A stretch of DNA of 64,000 bases from Pannonibacter carbonis (GCF_003012935.1 NZ_PUDR01000006.1:203538-267537); one strand, 5' to 3'. Counted from the first letter of the stretch, positions 18,186-28,201 are shown. The notes: generated from the letters alone by a model not told the origin. Translations and numbers: made by a program.

Positions 18186-19619
18186 GTGAGCGACAAGACA
18201 CTGCAGCCGACCGATCGTCGCCCCCCCGGGACCTGGGCGCCCTGCCGCCGTTTTCTGGCGCTTGCGCTTGCCTGTGCCCTAGCCTTCTCCCTTGCCTTCT
18301 CCGGCCCTATGGCGAGTGCCAAGGCTCAGGGACGCAAGATCCCGCTGGTGCGCGACGCGGAAACCGAAGAACTGCTGCGCGACTATGCCCGTCCGATCTT
18401 CAAGGCAGCTGGCATCGCACAGGGGCAGGTCGAGATCATTCTGGTCAATGACAAGGACTTCAACGCCTTCGTTCCGGATGCCCGGCGCATGTTCATCAAC
18501 ATCGGCGTCATCATGGATGCTGAAACGCCCGGCGAAGTGATCGGAGTGATCGCGCATGAATCCGGTCACATCGCCGGCCGCCATCTGGTGCGCCTGCGCG
18601 AGGCTCTGGCCAATGCGCAGATAATGTCCGTAATCGGCACGGTTCTGGGCGCCGGCGCAGTCGTCGCCGGTGCGTCCCAGGGGGCCGGCGGCATCGATGG
18701 CCGGGGCGCTGCCATGGCGCTGAGCGCCGGCAGCATCGGTCAGCGCTCGCTGCTGGCCTATCAGCGCGGCGAGGAAGCCGCCGCCGACAAGGCCGCGCTT
18801 CGGTATCTCGAGATGACCGGGCAGTCCGCAAAGGGCATGCTGAAGACTTTCGAGCGCTTCGCCGACCAGCAACTCGTCGCCTCGAAATATGCCGACCCTT
18901 ACGCCCTCAGCCATCCGATGGCCCGCGAGCGGTATGCGGCGCTTGCGGAGGCTGCGGCCAAGAGCAAGTTTTTTGACACGCCTGCACCGCCAGCCCTCCA
19001 GGCCCGGCATGACATGGTACGGGCCAAGTTGATTGCCTTCTCCAGCCATCCCAATGCTGTGGCCCGTGCCTATTCCAGTTCAAACACCAGCCTGCCGGCA
19101 CAGTATGCCCGCGCCATTGCTGCGATGAAGTCGCGTGGCAAGGGGGCATTGAAGGAGATCGACGCGCTGATCCGGCAGCAGCCGGACAATCCGTATTTCC
19201 ATGAGCTCAAAGGCCAGACCCTGCTCGAATCAGGCAGCCCGCGCGAGGCAATCCCTTCGTTCCAGCGCGCGCTTGCCCTGCGCCCGAACGAAGGCCAGTT
19301 TCATATCTGGCTTGGCTATGCTCTCGTGGGCGCGAATGACATGTCGCTGCTACCGGAGGCCGAGCGAGTGCTGCGGGCCGGGATCCAGCGCGATCCGAAT
19401 TCCGGCATTGCTTACAGCCAGCTCGCCATTGCCCTCGGACGCCAGGGCAAGCAGGCCGAGGCGGATGTTGCCACCGCGCAGGGTCTGTCAATGTCCGGCG
19501 ACTTGGAGGGCGCGCGACGCTATGCCGCCCGGGCTCAAAAGAATTTGAAGCGCGGTTCACCCGCATGGCTGCAAGCCGATGATATTGTCGCGTATAAGCC
19601 CCCCAAGCTCGGGCGGTGA
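18186..19619 (+). CDS. Periplasmic M48 metalloprotease with TPR repeats (BepA-like)
   Basis: 477 residues from the GTG at 18186, chosen because AGAGG lies just upstream and because it begins a clean signal peptide (RRFLALALACALAFSLAFS, cut near AKAQ). The frame is open back to 17952 but that region is non-coding in style. The zinc motif HESGH is at H124-H128, with a later Glu in RGEEAAADKAALR. The second half holds TPR-like repeats (ELKGQTLLESGSPREAIPSF and following). The E. coli counterpart BepA degrades or assists misassembled outer-membrane proteins. The gene lies 53 bp before the DsbA-like gene. Confidence 0.88.
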   Translation: MSDKTLQPTDRRPPGTWAPCRRFLALALACALAFSLAFSGPMASAKAQGRKIPLVRDAETEELLRDYARPIFKAAGIAQGQVEIILVNDKDFNAFVPDARRMFINIGVIMDAETPGEVIGVIAHESGHIAGRHLVRLREALANAQIMSVIGTVLGAGAVVAGASQGAGGIDGRGAAMALSAGSIGQRSLLAYQRGEEAAADKAALRYLEMTGQSAKGMLKTFERFADQQLVASKYADPYALSHPMARERYAALAEAAAKSKFFDTPAPPALQARHDMVRAKLIAFSSHPNAVARAYSSSNTSLPAQYARAIAAMKSRGKGALKEIDALIRQQPDNPYFHELKGQTLLESGSPREAIPSFQRALALRPNEGQFHIWLGYALVGANDMSLLPEAERVLRAGIQRDPNSGIAYSQLAIALGRQGKQAEADVATAQGLSMSGDLEGARRYAARAQKNLKRGSPAWLQADDIVAYKPPKLGR

Positions 19620-19672
19620 TGTTCGCCCCTGAAAACTACGGACCCGGCTGTCGGGTCCCGCCGGAGACGACG

Positions 19673-20431
19673 ATGAACCGCCTGCTTTCTGCCGCTCTTG
19701 GCACCTTGATGCTCCTCACCCTTCCGTTGCTGCCTGCCGAGGCCAATGACAAGCCGCTGGACAAGGCTGCTGTCGAAGCGATTGTGAAGGAGTATCTCCT
19801 CAACAATCCAGAGATTGTCCGCGATGCCCTGGTCGAACTGGATCGCCGCGAAAAGGCTGAGGCTGAAGCTGCGACCGCGAAGCTGGTGAGCGACAGCTCC
19901 GGCATCCTGTTCAACTCCACCCGGCAGGTGGTTCTGGGCAACCCGAAGGGCGATGTCACCTTGGTCGAGTTCTTCGACTACAACTGCGGCTACTGCAAGC
20001 GCGCCATGTCCGACATGGAGCGGCTGATCGAGGAAGACCCGAACCTGCGGGTTGTGCTGAAGGAGTTCCCTGTGCTCGGCCAGGCATCCATCGAGGCCGC
20101 GCAGGTTGCCATCGCCGTGAACGCAGTTGCTCCGGACAAATACGGCGTGTTCCATTCTGCCCTGATGAGCAATCGCGGCAAGGCAGACCGGTCTGTCGCC
20201 CTGGAGCTGGCCAAGGACGCCGGCGTTCCCGTCAAGGACCTTGAAGCGGCCATCCGCTCCGACGAGATCCTGGCCACGCTGGAGGAGGTCTATGGCCTTG
20301 CCAACCAGCTCGGCCTGTCCGGCACACCCGCCTATGTGGTCGGCTCGGAGGTCATTCCCGGCGCCGTCGGCTACGACAGCTTGAAAACGGCGATTGCCTC
20401 GGTCCGCAAATGCGGTCAATCAAGCTGCTGA
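19673..20431 (+). CDS. DsbA-like periplasmic thiol oxidoreductase
   Basis: 252 residues from the ATG at 19673 (GGAG 8 bp upstream; an in-frame ATG at 19616 would overlap the protease stop and hide the signal peptide). A signal peptide (LLSAALGTLMLLTLPLLPAEA) leads to a helical segment and then a thioredoxin fold. The active site CGYC is at C105/C108, and the cis-proline loop is SGTPAYVV. This Com1-type subfamily introduces or repairs disulfides in exported proteins. A C-terminal CGQSSC is an additional cysteine pair. It follows a periplasmic protease, consistent with envelope protein quality control. Confidence 0.9.
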   Translation: MNRLLSAALGTLMLLTLPLLPAEANDKPLDKAAVEAIVKEYLLNNPEIVRDALVELDRREKAEAEAATAKLVSDSSGILFNSTRQVVLGNPKGDVTLVEFFDYNCGYCKRAMSDMERLIEEDPNLRVVLKEFPVLGQASIEAAQVAIAVNAVAPDKYGVFHSALMSNRGKADRSVALELAKDAGVPVKDLEAAIRSDEILATLEEVYGLANQLGLSGTPAYVVGSEVIPGAVGYDSLKTAIASVRKCGQSSC

Positions 20432-20465
20432 CCCAGACGCCATTCATCTTGTCGTTACACTTCCT

Positions 20466-20488
20466 GGGGGCATGAAGGTCATGCCCCC
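20466..20488 (+). terminator. Hairpin after the DsbA-like gene
   Basis: GGGGGCATGA and TCATGCCCCC form a perfect 10-bp stem with an AGG loop; a TTTT follows 12 bases later. It may terminate or weaken transcription before aroQ. Confidence 0.6.
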
Positions 20489-20556
20489 TGATCTGGGCTT
20501 TTCCTGACGCCTGCAAGTCCCTATAAGAGAGCGGACTTCGCGGCCCTGGAGACGGA

Positions 20557-20997
20557 ATGCCCGCAACCCTGTTCATTCTGAACGGCCCCAATCTCAACCG
20601 GCTCGGCACGCGCGAGCCGGAGACCTATGGCCGGACCACACTTGCGGATATCGAGGCCCAGTGCCGTGCGACTGGCGCGCGCCATGGCTTCGACATCGTC
20701 TTCCGCCAGTCCAACAGCGAAGGCACCCTGGTCGACTGGATTCAGGAGGCAGGCGACATCGCGCGCGGCCTCATCATCAATCCGGCGGCCTATACCCACA
20801 CCTCGGTGGCCCTGCACGATGCGATCCGCACGGCGGCCATTCCGACGGTGGAAGTGCATCTGTCCAATGTCTTCGCCCGTGAGGCGTTCCGGCACCATTC
20901 CTATGTGTCGCCGGTCGCCCTGGGCGTGATCTGCGGCTTTGGCGCCAAGGGCTATGACCTGGCGATCGAGGCCCTGGCACACAAGATCGGCGCTTGA
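20557..20997 (+). CDS. aroQ: 3-Dehydroquinate dehydratase, type II
   Basis: 146 residues, normal for the dodecameric type II enzyme of the shikimate pathway (3-dehydroquinate to 3-dehydroshikimate). [18 protein letters not shown] at the N-terminus carries the catalytic Arg and Tyr. The substrate-binding segments are [17 protein letters not shown] and [16 protein letters not shown] (His general acid). It lies 21 bp before accB, in the dsbA-aroQ-accB-accC-aat order I associate with Hyphomicrobiales. Confidence 0.95.
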   Translation: MPATLFILNGPNLNRLGTREPETYGRTTLADIEAQCRATGARHGFDIVFRQSNSEGTLVDWIQEAGDIARGLIINPAAYTHTSVALHDAIRTAAIPTVEVHLSNVFAREAFRHHSYVSPVALGVICGFGAKGYDLAIEALAHKIGA

Positions 20998-21018
20998 CGC
21001 CAGAACCGAAAGAACTCC

Positions 21019-21492
21019 GTGATGACCAAAGAAAACAACGGTTTCGACAAGAATCTCATCCGTGAGCTGGCTCTTCTCCTCGATGAGACCAACCTGTCCG
21101 AAATCGAGCTGGAGCAGAAGGATTTCCGCATCCGGGTCGCGCGCCAGCTGCGCATCGAGGCCTCTGTCCCGACCTATGCCGCCCCGGCCCCAGTCGCGGC
21201 AGCTGCCTCCGCAGTTCCGGTCGCAGCAGTGGTCGAAGTTTCGGATCCGGCCAAGCATCCCGGCGTCGTTCCCTCGCCGATGGTTGGCACGGCCTATCTC
21301 TCGCCGGAGCCCGGTGCACGGGCCTATGTCGAAGTCGGCGAGCGCGTCAACGAGGGCCAGACGGTGCTGATCGTCGAGGCCATGAAGACCATGAACCAGA
21401 TCCCGGCTCCGCGCAGCGGCGTGCTGAAGCAGGTCCTCGTCAAGGACGCGCAGCCGGTTGAATACGGCGAGCCGCTCTTCATCATCGAATAA
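21019..21492 (+). CDS. accB: Biotin carboxyl carrier protein of acetyl-CoA carboxylase
   Basis: 157 residues. The N-terminal helical region ([20 protein letters not shown]) binds the biotin carboxylase. An Ala/Pro-rich linker follows, then the biotinyl domain with [16 protein letters not shown] and the biotin-accepting lysine K123 in EAMKTMNQI. The residue after the lysine is Thr instead of the Met or Leu of many bacteria, which I recall as normal in this group. It carries the biotin cofactor for malonyl-CoA synthesis and is translated just ahead of accC (11-bp gap). Confidence 0.96.
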   Translation: MMTKENNGFDKNLIRELALLLDETNLSEIELEQKDFRIRVARQLRIEASVPTYAAPAPVAAAASAVPVAAVVEVSDPAKHPGVVPSPMVGTAYLSPEPGARAYVEVGERVNEGQTVLIVEAMKTMNQIPAPRSGVLKQVLVKDAQPVEYGEPLFIIE

Positions 21493-21503
21493 GGGGCGAC
21501 CTC

Positions 21504-22850
21504 ATGTTCACCAAGATCCTGATCGCCAACCGCGGCGAGATTGCCCTCCGGGTGCTTCGCGCCTGCAAGGAGCTCGGCATCTCCACCGTTGCGGTACATT
21601 CGACGGCGGATGCCGACGCGATGCATGTGCGCCTTGCCGACGAGAGCGTCTGCATCGGTCCGGCCCCGGCGCGCGACAGCTACCTCAACATCCCCTCGCT
21701 GCTCGCTGCCTGCGAGATCACCGGCGCGGATGCGGTACACCCCGGCTACGGATTCCTGTCGGAAAACGCCCGCTTTGCCGAGATCCTCGAAGCGCACAAC
21801 ATCACCTTCATTGGCCCGACGTCGGACCATATCCGCATCATGGGTGACAAGATCGAGGCCAAGCAGACTGCCAAGCGCCTCGGCATTCCGGTGGTGCCCG
21901 GGTCTGATGGCGCCGTCGGTCCCAAGGACGACGCCCACGCCATCGCCCGCGAGATCGGTTTCCCGGTGCTCGTGAAGGCTGCTGCCGGTGGTGGTGGCCG
22001 CGGCATGAAGGTCGCCCTCACCGCAGATGACCTCGACAACGCGCTGGCAACGGCCCGCGCCGAGGCCAAGGCTGCGTTTGGCGATGATGCGCTCTACATG
22101 GAAAAGTATCTCGCCAAGCCGCGCCATATCGAGATCCAGGTCCTTGGCGATGGGCAGGGCAATGCCATCCATCTGGGCGAACGGGACTGCTCGCTGCAGC
22201 GCCGTCACCAGAAGGTGCTGGAAGAAGCGCCCTCCCCGTGCCTGAACGCCGAGCAGCGTTCCCAGATCGGCGAGATCGTCGCCGATGCCATGCGCAAGCT
22301 GAAGTATCGCGGTGTCGGCACGGTCGAGTTCCTCTACGAGGACGGCGAGTTCTACTTCATCGAGATGAACACCCGTCTGCAGGTGGAGCATCCGGTGACG
22401 GAAATGATCACCGGCATCGACCTCGTCAACGAGCAGATCCGCATTGCCGCCGGCGGCACACTTGGCCTGCGCCAGGAAGATATCCTGTTCGAAGGCCATG
22501 CCATCGAATGCCGCATCAATGCCGAGAACCCGCGCACCTTCGCGCCCTCTCCCGGCATGATCACCTACTACCATCCGCCCGGTGGCCTTGGCGTACGCGT
22601 CGATTCCGGCGTCTATCAGGGCTACAAGATCCCGCCCTATTACGACAGCCTCATCGGCAAGCTCATCGTGCATGGCCGCAACCGCGTCGAATGCATGATG
22701 CGCCTGCGCCGCTGCCTCGACGAGTTTGTCGTGGACGGCGTGCTGACGACGATCCCGTTGTTCCGCGACCTCGTCGACAACCAGGACATCGCCAACGGCC
22801 AGTATGACATCCACTGGCTGGAGAAGTACCTGGCGGAAGACAAGGCCTGA
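21504..22850 (+). CDS. accC: Biotin carboxylase subunit of acetyl-CoA carboxylase
   Basis: 448 residues, full length. ATP-grasp features are present: the N-terminal [20 protein letters not shown], the glycine-rich lid [11 protein letters not shown], the catalytic [15 protein letters not shown] loop with Glu/Arg, and the C-terminal [10 protein letters not shown]. It carboxylates biotin on AccB using bicarbonate and ATP, the first step of fatty acid synthesis. It is directly downstream of accB, as is usual. Confidence 0.97.
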   Translation: MFTKILIANRGEIALRVLRACKELGISTVAVHSTADADAMHVRLADESVCIGPAPARDSYLNIPSLLAACEITGADAVHPGYGFLSENARFAEILEAHNITFIGPTSDHIRIMGDKIEAKQTAKRLGIPVVPGSDGAVGPKDDAHAIAREIGFPVLVKAAAGGGGRGMKVALTADDLDNALATARAEAKAAFGDDALYMEKYLAKPRHIEIQVLGDGQGNAIHLGERDCSLQRRHQKVLEEAPSPCLNAEQRSQIGEIVADAMRKLKYRGVGTVEFLYEDGEFYFIEMNTRLQVEHPVTEMITGIDLVNEQIRIAAGGTLGLRQEDILFEGHAIECRINAENPRTFAPSPGMITYYHPPGGLGVRVDSGVYQGYKIPPYYDSLIGKLIVHGRNRVECMMRLRRCLDEFVVDGVLTTIPLFRDLVDNQDIANGQYDIHWLEKYLAEDKA

Positions 22851-22878
22851 ACGGGGGCCTGAGGCCCCGGAAACGGTC

Positions 22879-23577
22879 ATGGCAAAGCGCAAGAACAAGA
22901 ACGGCGACCTGCCCGAGATCACGCCGCAGCTGGTGCTCCGCGCCTATGCCTGCGGCATCTTCCCGATGGCAGAGTCTGCCGAGGATCCGGACCTGTTCTG
23001 GGTCGAACCCGAGCGGCGGGGTCTCCTGCCGCTCGAGACGTTTCATGTGCCCCGGCGTCTCGCCCGCACCGTCCGCGCCGATCTGTTCGAGATCCGCATC
23101 GACAGCACGTTCCAGGGCGTCATTGACGGCTGCGCCACGCCGGCGCCGGGCCGGCGCAAGACCTGGATCAATAGCGAAATCCGCCGCCTCTACGGCGACC
23201 TCTTCGACCTTGGCCATTGCCACACGGTGGAAGCCTGGCGCGAGGGCAAACTGGTCGGCGGGCTCTATGGCATCAGCCTGGGCGGCGCATTCTTCGGGGA
23301 AAGCATGTTTTCCTTCGAGCGCGATGCCTCGAAGGTTGCGCTCGTGCACCTTGCCGCCCGGCTCATGGCCGGTGGTTATCGTTTGCTCGACACGCAGTTT
23401 GTCACCGAGCACCTCGCCCGCTTTGGTGCGGTCGAGGTCGACAAGCAGGACTACGAGATCCTGCTGCAGGCCGCGCTGCCGCATGAAGGCAACTACACCG
23501 CCCTCCCTGCCGCTGCGACAGGCGCGATGGTCATGGATATCCTGGACCGTTGCTCAGAGGCTCCAGTCACGGCCTGA
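22879..23577 (+). CDS. aat: Leucyl/phenylalanyl-tRNA--protein transferase
   Basis: 232 residues from the ATG at 22879 (an upstream ATG at 22804 is within accC in another frame). Typical L/F-transferase blocks are present: [40 protein letters not shown] and the C-terminal [16 protein letters not shown]. It adds Leu or Phe to proteins starting with Lys or Arg, marking them for ClpS/ClpAP degradation. It follows accC by 28 bp and is likely on the same transcript. Downstream lies repeat copy 3. Confidence 0.95.
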   Translation: MAKRKNKNGDLPEITPQLVLRAYACGIFPMAESAEDPDLFWVEPERRGLLPLETFHVPRRLARTVRADLFEIRIDSTFQGVIDGCATPAPGRRKTWINSEIRRLYGDLFDLGHCHTVEAWREGKLVGGLYGISLGGAFFGESMFSFERDASKVALVHLAARLMAGGYRLLDTQFVTEHLARFGAVEVDKQDYEILLQAALPHEGNYTALPAAATGAMVMDILDRCSEAPVTA

Positions 23578-23636
23578 TCGAGGCGTCAATCAGGATAGGG
23601 TGAGAGGCGAAAGCCGGCGGTCCTGATCGCATAGCT

Positions 23637-23787
23637 CGCCCTCTCCGACTCATCCCGGACGCAGCACAGCGAAGATCCGGGACCGGAAAGCCTAAGCCTC
23701 GCCGGTATTTGCTCATGGAACTATCGATACCGCTGCTCACCGGTCCCGGCTCGGCGCTTCGCTTGGCCGGGATGACGACAGAGGGCG
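23637..23787. repeat. Dispersed palindromic repeat, copy 3
   Basis: About 151 bp between the convergent aat and DUF2155 genes. CATCCCGGACGCAGC and GATCCGGGACCGG on the left pair with CCGGTCCCGGCTCGGC and GCTTGGCCGGGATGA on the right; the ends are CGCCCTCT and AGAGGGCG. It shares the arms of copies 1 and 2 but its outer termini differ. Confidence 0.78.
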
Positions 23788-23820
23788 TGTCAGAGATTTG
23801 ATGAGCGCAGGCCGCCCTGC

Positions 23821-24372
23821 TCAGAACAGCGGCGGCTTGGGCCGGGGCACGGGCACCGCAACAGCATCCAGCGGCGCGGCTGCTGCATCGGGGGCAACCG
23901 GGGCTCCAGCGCCCAGCGTATCAGCGCTCTCCTCCACCACCTGAACCGGCGGGCCGGAGTAACCTTCGGGCGGAGCGACCGTCGAGGTCTGGCTGCAGTC
24001 TGTCAGCCAGACGTCATAGACCGGGTGTTCAACCGCATGCAGGCCCGGGCTGGCCGCGAACATCCAGCCAGAAAAGATTCGCCGGACCTCGTTGTTCAGC
24101 GTGATCTCATCGACCTGGACAAAGGATGTCGTCTGCGGGTTTTCCGTCTGCGGCCGGGTGTTGCAGACGCGCGGGGTGACCTGCAGCGCACCGAACTGCA
24201 CCGTCTCTCCGATATAGACATCGAAGCTGGTGATCCGTCCGGTGATCTTGTCAAGACCGGCGAACACTGCAACCGGGTTCTCGATCTTGTCGGCAAGGGC
24301 CGGCGACAGACACGGGCCCGCCAGAACGGCAAGGCCCAACCCGATCTGCATCATCCTGATAGAAAGCCGCAT
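23821..24372 (-). CDS. DUF2155 exported protein
   Basis: 183 residues from the ATG at 24372, preceded by AAGGATG. A signal peptide (MMQIGLGLAVLAGPCLSPALA) leads to a compact DUF2155 domain: AVFAGLDKITGRITSFDV, a GALQVTPRVCNTRP segment and IFSGWMFAASPGLHAVEHPVYDVWLTDC. The two cysteines in these blocks may form a disulfide. The last 45 residues are Pro/Ala-rich and probably unstructured. The family is common near accBC-aat in this order of bacteria, but its biochemical role is not known to me. Here it runs leftward, after valS and convergent with aat. Confidence 0.85.
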   Translation of the reverse strand: MRLSIRMMQIGLGLAVLAGPCLSPALADKIENPVAVFAGLDKITGRITSFDVYIGETVQFGALQVTPRVCNTRPQTENPQTTSFVQVDEITLNNEVRRIFSGWMFAASPGLHAVEHPVYDVWLTDCSQTSTVAPPEGYSGPPVQVVEESADTLGAGAPVAPDAAAAPLDAVAVPVPRPKPPLF

Positions 24373-24458
24373 GACATCCTTCGGCAATGAAATTGCTGCA
24401 CGAAACCAACAGGGCAATTAACACCCGATTGCGGCCCCGAAAAGGCCAGCAAAGCAGT

Positions 24459-24485
24459 CGGAGCCCCGCAGAGTGCGAGGCCCCG
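24459..24485 (-). terminator. Possible valS terminator
   Basis: A 12-bp stem with two G-T pairs (24459-24470 with 24474-24485) and a three-base loop, starting 6 bp past the valS stop. Only a modest T content follows it leftward. Confidence 0.45.
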
Positions 24486-24491
24486 GTTTTG

Positions 24492-27323
24492 TCAGCCAAT
24501 CTGCGCCAGACGGCTCAGGGCCAGTTCTGTCTGGACCTTGCGGGCAGTGAGTTCGACGAGTTTCTCGCGTTCTCCCTCGACCACTTCTTCTTTCGCCTTT
24601 TCGATGAAGGCCGGGTTCGACAGCTTCTTCTCGATGCGACCGATCTCGTCGGTGACCTTGGCCAGTTCCTTGTTCAGGCGCGCCTGCTCCGCGGCCAGGT
24701 CAATGACGCCTGCCAGCGGCAGGCAGATCGTTGCCTCGCCATATATGATCTGCGCTGCGCCCTTCGGCAATTCATCTGCCTGGGTCAGGCTGTTTGCCCG
24801 GGCAAGCCGCTGGATGGCGCCGTCATGGGTCGCCAGGCGGCCTTGGCTAACAGCATCGGCGCCGACGACAACGATCGGAACCTGCGCACCTGCCGGTACA
24901 TTCATCTCGGAGCGGACCGACCGGATCTCGCTGATCAGGCCGACCAGCCAGTTGATCTCGTCTGCAGCAACCGTGTCGGCCAGAGCCGGAGCCGGCCAAC
25001 GGGTCAACATCAGGATCTGCTCGGGCTTGCCCGTCTCCTCGCCAAGACGCTCCCACAGCTCTTCGGTCAGGAAGGGCATGAAGGGGTGCAGGATCTTGAG
25101 GATCTCGTCCAGCGTCCAGGCAGCCGTGGCCCGCGTTTCCACTTTTGCCGCTTCATCATCGCCGTTGAACACAGGCTTGGCCAGTTCCAGGAACCAGTCA
25201 CAATAAGTGTTCCAGACGAAACGGTAGACCGTGTTGGCTGCGTCGTTGAAGCGGTAGCCTTCGAGTGCTGCCGTGACCTCTTCAGCACAGCGGCCGACCT
25301 CTGTCGCGATCCAGCGGTTGAGTGTGTGGCTGGTACGGGCGGGATCAAAGCCGGCGACGCGCTTGCAGCCGTTCATCTCGGCGAAGCGGGCCGCGTTCCA
25401 GAGCTTGGTGGCGAAGTTGCGATAGCCGCCGACCCGGCTCGTCGCCAGCTTGATGTCGCGCCCCTGCGCCGCCATGGCAGCCAGCGTGAAGCGCAGCGCA
25501 TCGGCACCGAATTCGTCGATCAGCTGCAGCGGATCGATGACGTTGCCCTTCGACTTCGACATCTTCTGCCCCTTCTCGTCACGGACGAGGGCATGGATGT
25601 AGACGGTCTCGAACGGCTCGGTCTTCATGAAATGCAGCGACATCATCATCATGCGGGCGACCCAGAAGAAGATGATGTCGAAGCCGGTGATGAGGACCGA
25701 CGTCGGGAAGTAGCGGGCGAGCTCCGGTGTCTTGTCCGGCCAGCCGAGCGTGGAGAAGGGCCACAGAGCGGAGGAGAACCAAGTGTCGAGCACGTCCTCG
25801 TCGCGGTGCATGAGGACCTTGTCTCCTGCCCCGGCTTCCCAGGAGGCAATGGCCGCTTCGGTGTCTGTCACCTCGACCGGCTTGCCGTAGAAAGCGCTGG
25901 CGGCGGCAAGTGCCTCGGCTTCCGACATCTCGACGAAGACCTTGCCGTCCGGCCCATACCAGGCCGGAATCTGATGTCCCCACCACAGCTGGCGCGAGAC
26001 GCACCAGGGCTGGATGTTCTCCATCCACTCGTAATAGGTCTTGTCCCAGTTCGAGGGAACGAACTTTGTGCGGCCTTCGCGGACGGAGGCAATCGCCGGC
26101 TTGGCGAGCGTTGCTGCATCGACATACCACTGGTCGGTCAGCATCGGCTCGATCGGCACGCCGCCGCGGTCTCCATGCGGCACCATGTGCGGGTGATCGT
26201 CGATCTTGTCGAGGAGGCCCAGCTCTTCCATGCGGGCAACCAGCGCCTTGCGGACGACGAAGCGGTCCTGGCCGTGGAAGGCCGCAATCGTCTCGTCAAG
26301 CATGGCCGAGGTGGCAACGCCTTCGAGGAACTCTGGATTGTCCTTGAGGACGACCGAGGCCTCGCGGTCGAGGATCGAGATCATCGCCAGATTGTGACGC
26401 TTGCCGACTTCGAAGTCGTTGAAGTCATGCGCCGGGGTGATCTTCACCGCGCCGGAGCCAGCGGTCGGGTCGGCGTAGTCGTCGCCGACGATCGGGATGC
26501 GCCGGCCGACGAGCGGCAGGATGACATGCTTGCCGATCAGGTCCTTGTAGCGCGGATCTTCCGGGTTCACGGCAACAGCCGTGTCACCCAGCATGGTTTC
26601 CGGACGCGTGGTGGCGACGACGATATAGTCACGGGTCTCGAACTCGGTCGGATTGCCCTCGTCGTCGAAGGCAATCGGCGCCTGATAGGTCGCCCCGCCC
26701 TCCAGTGGATAGCGGAAGTGCCAGAGGTTGCCCTTGACGTCCTGCTGCACGACTTCCAGGTCCGAAATCGCGGTCAGCAGCTTCGGGTCCCAGTTGACGA
26801 GCCGCTTGTCCTTGTAGATCAGATTGTCCTTGTAGAGCGAGACGAACACTTCCAGGACGGCGGCGGAGAGGCCCTCGTCCATGGTGAAGCGCTCGCGGCT
26901 CCAGTCACAGGAAGCGCCAAGGCGCTTCAGCTGATTGAAAATCATGCCGCCAGATTCGGCCTTCCAGTCCCAGATGCGCTGGACAAAGGCATCGCGGCCC
27001 ATGTCGCGGCGGCCCGGCTCCTGTCGTTCCATCAACTGGCGCTCGACGACCATCTGCGTGGCGATGCCGGCATGGTCCATGCCTGGCTGCCACAGCACAT
27101 CCTTGCCGCGCATGCGTTCAAACCGGACCAGAATGTCCTGCAGCGTGTTGTTGAGCGCATGGCCCATGTGCAGGGAACCGGTGACATTCGGTGGCGGGAT
27201 CACGATGGTGTAGGACGGTGCACCCGCATCGGCGCCGGCACCGGCGCGCGAGGCTCCTGCCTGTTCCCACATGTCGGTGATACGCGGCTCGACGCTTGCC
27301 GCGTCATAGGTCTTGTCCAGCAT
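24492..27323 (-). CDS. valS: Valyl-tRNA synthetase
   Basis: 943 residues from the ATG at 27323 (MLDKTYDAASVEPRI), which fits the family N-terminus better than the in-frame ATG 63 bp upstream. Class I motifs are intact: PPPNVTGSLHMGHALN (HMGH form of HIGH) and KMSKSKGNVIDP. A CP1 editing domain is present (YIVVATTRPETMLGDTAVAVNP, with TTRPET). The C-terminal anticodon-binding domain ends in a coiled-coil arm (LNKELAKVTDEIGRIEKKLS) that contacts tRNA. The enzyme charges tRNA-Val in the cytoplasm. popZ lies upstream on the same strand. The long opposite-strand frame over this gene is a shadow. Confidence 0.97.
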   Translation of the reverse strand: MLDKTYDAASVEPRITDMWEQAGASRAGAGADAGAPSYTIVIPPPNVTGSLHMGHALNNTLQDILVRFERMRGKDVLWQPGMDHAGIATQMVVERQLMERQEPGRRDMGRDAFVQRIWDWKAESGGMIFNQLKRLGASCDWSRERFTMDEGLSAAVLEVFVSLYKDNLIYKDKRLVNWDPKLLTAISDLEVVQQDVKGNLWHFRYPLEGGATYQAPIAFDDEGNPTEFETRDYIVVATTRPETMLGDTAVAVNPEDPRYKDLIGKHVILPLVGRRIPIVGDDYADPTAGSGAVKITPAHDFNDFEVGKRHNLAMISILDREASVVLKDNPEFLEGVATSAMLDETIAAFHGQDRFVVRKALVARMEELGLLDKIDDHPHMVPHGDRGGVPIEPMLTDQWYVDAATLAKPAIASVREGRTKFVPSNWDKTYYEWMENIQPWCVSRQLWWGHQIPAWYGPDGKVFVEMSEAEALAAASAFYGKPVEVTDTEAAIASWEAGAGDKVLMHRDEDVLDTWFSSALWPFSTLGWPDKTPELARYFPTSVLITGFDIIFFWVARMMMMSLHFMKTEPFETVYIHALVRDEKGQKMSKSKGNVIDPLQLIDEFGADALRFTLAAMAAQGRDIKLATSRVGGYRNFATKLWNAARFAEMNGCKRVAGFDPARTSHTLNRWIATEVGRCAEEVTAALEGYRFNDAANTVYRFVWNTYCDWFLELAKPVFNGDDEAAKVETRATAAWTLDEILKILHPFMPFLTEELWERLGEETGKPEQILMLTRWPAPALADTVAADEINWLVGLISEIRSVRSEMNVPAGAQVPIVVVGADAVSQGRLATHDGAIQRLARANSLTQADELPKGAAQIIYGEATICLPLAGVIDLAAEQARLNKELAKVTDEIGRIEKKLSNPAFIEKAKEEVVEGEREKLVELTARKVQTELALSRLAQIG

Positions 27324-27429
27324 GAAACTACTCGAAGCTCGAGGATATGTGATCCCGTGTAAATCGGATGGCCGAAGCCGAGTCAACCGGCCACAGCGGG
27401 ATAGACGGGACGGAAAGCCATAAACGCCA

Positions 27430-27450
27430 ACGCCGCCCGGCGGGCGGCGT
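27430..27450 (-). terminator. Hairpin between popZ and valS
   Basis: ACGCCGCCC and GGGCGGCGT form a perfect 9-bp stem with a GGC loop, about 30 bp after the popZ stop. The T tract leftward is weak (TGGCGTTTA), so some read-through into valS is likely. Confidence 0.5.
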
Positions 27451-27481
27451 CTCCAGATCGGTCGGCTCCGTCCGCGAACTG

Positions 27482-28201
27482 TCAGCGGCGGCGCGATACG
27501 CGCTCGATTTCCTGACGAACCAGCCGCTCGACCATCACCGGCAGGTTCTGGTCGAGCCAGTTCTTCAGCATCGGCCGCAGCATGTCGGTGACGAGATCCT
27601 CGAGGGTGCGTGCATTCGCTGACAGGATCGTCGTGGACAGGTTTTCGAAGGCGGCATGGACGGCGGCGCCAGCGTCGCCCGACACCAGAGGTTCCCCCTC
27701 GTCCACATCATCCAGTTGGCTCATGTCTACGGGCTTAGATGCCATCATGGCCGGCTTTGGCGCCGGCTTGGGCATCGGCATCTCGAAGGCGGCGTCCTCG
27801 TCTTCCTCGATGAAGGCAATGTCACCGCTGTCCCCGTCGACGCTTTCGGCAAGACCCTCGACCATGTCGAAGTCATCCGCCTCCTCGTCCTCCACGGCCA
27901 GTTCTTCGGTCAGCTCAAGGACGTCCTCAGAGCTTTCCTCGGCAAAACCGATGTCGTCATCCATCGAGACGTCATCGTCCGAACTGTCCATGTCGAACAG
28001 CTTGTCCAGGTCGTCCTGGGACATAGCGACGTCTTCCTCGGCCTCGGCGGCTTCGAAGGCATCGTCTATATCCAGCTCCTCCTCGACGAGCGCAGGCGCC
28101 GCATTTTTGGCAGCCGGAACTTCCTCGTCGGAAATGATCCGGCGGATCGACGCCAGAATTTCTTCCATCGAGGGTTCTTGGGCCTGACTCGCCTTCGACA
28201 T
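27482..28201 (-). CDS. popZ: Polar organizing protein PopZ (DUF2497)
   Basis: About 239 residues from the ATG at 28201 (MSKASQAQEPSMEEILAS). The N-terminal client-binding motif PSMEEILASIRRIISDEE and the C-terminal oligomerisation region (LEDLVTDMLRPMLKNWLDQ, then VERLVRQEIERVSRR) are both present. They are separated by a long, strongly acidic, disordered linker. PopZ forms a polymer network at the cell pole that anchors the chromosome origin and signalling proteins in alphaproteobacteria. The acidic linker supports its condensate-like behaviour. It lies between tolC and valS on the same strand. Confidence 0.92.
   Translation of the reverse strand: MSKASQAQEPSMEEILASIRRIISDEEVPAAKNAAPALVEEELDIDDAFEAAEAEEDVAMSQDDLDKLFDMDSSDDDVSMDDDIGFAEESSEDVLELTEELAVEDEEADDFDMVEGLAESVDGDSGDIAFIEEDEDAAFEMPMPKPAPKPAMMASKPVDMSQLDDVDEGEPLVSGDAGAAVHAAFENLSTTILSANARTLEDLVTDMLRPMLKNWLDQNLPVMVERLVRQEIERVSRRR

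Noticed and set aside
24387..27362. 991-residue open frame on the plus strand
   Set aside because: It lies entirely opposite valS, whose motifs are complete; the frame is a GC-rich shadow with no family features or ribosome site.
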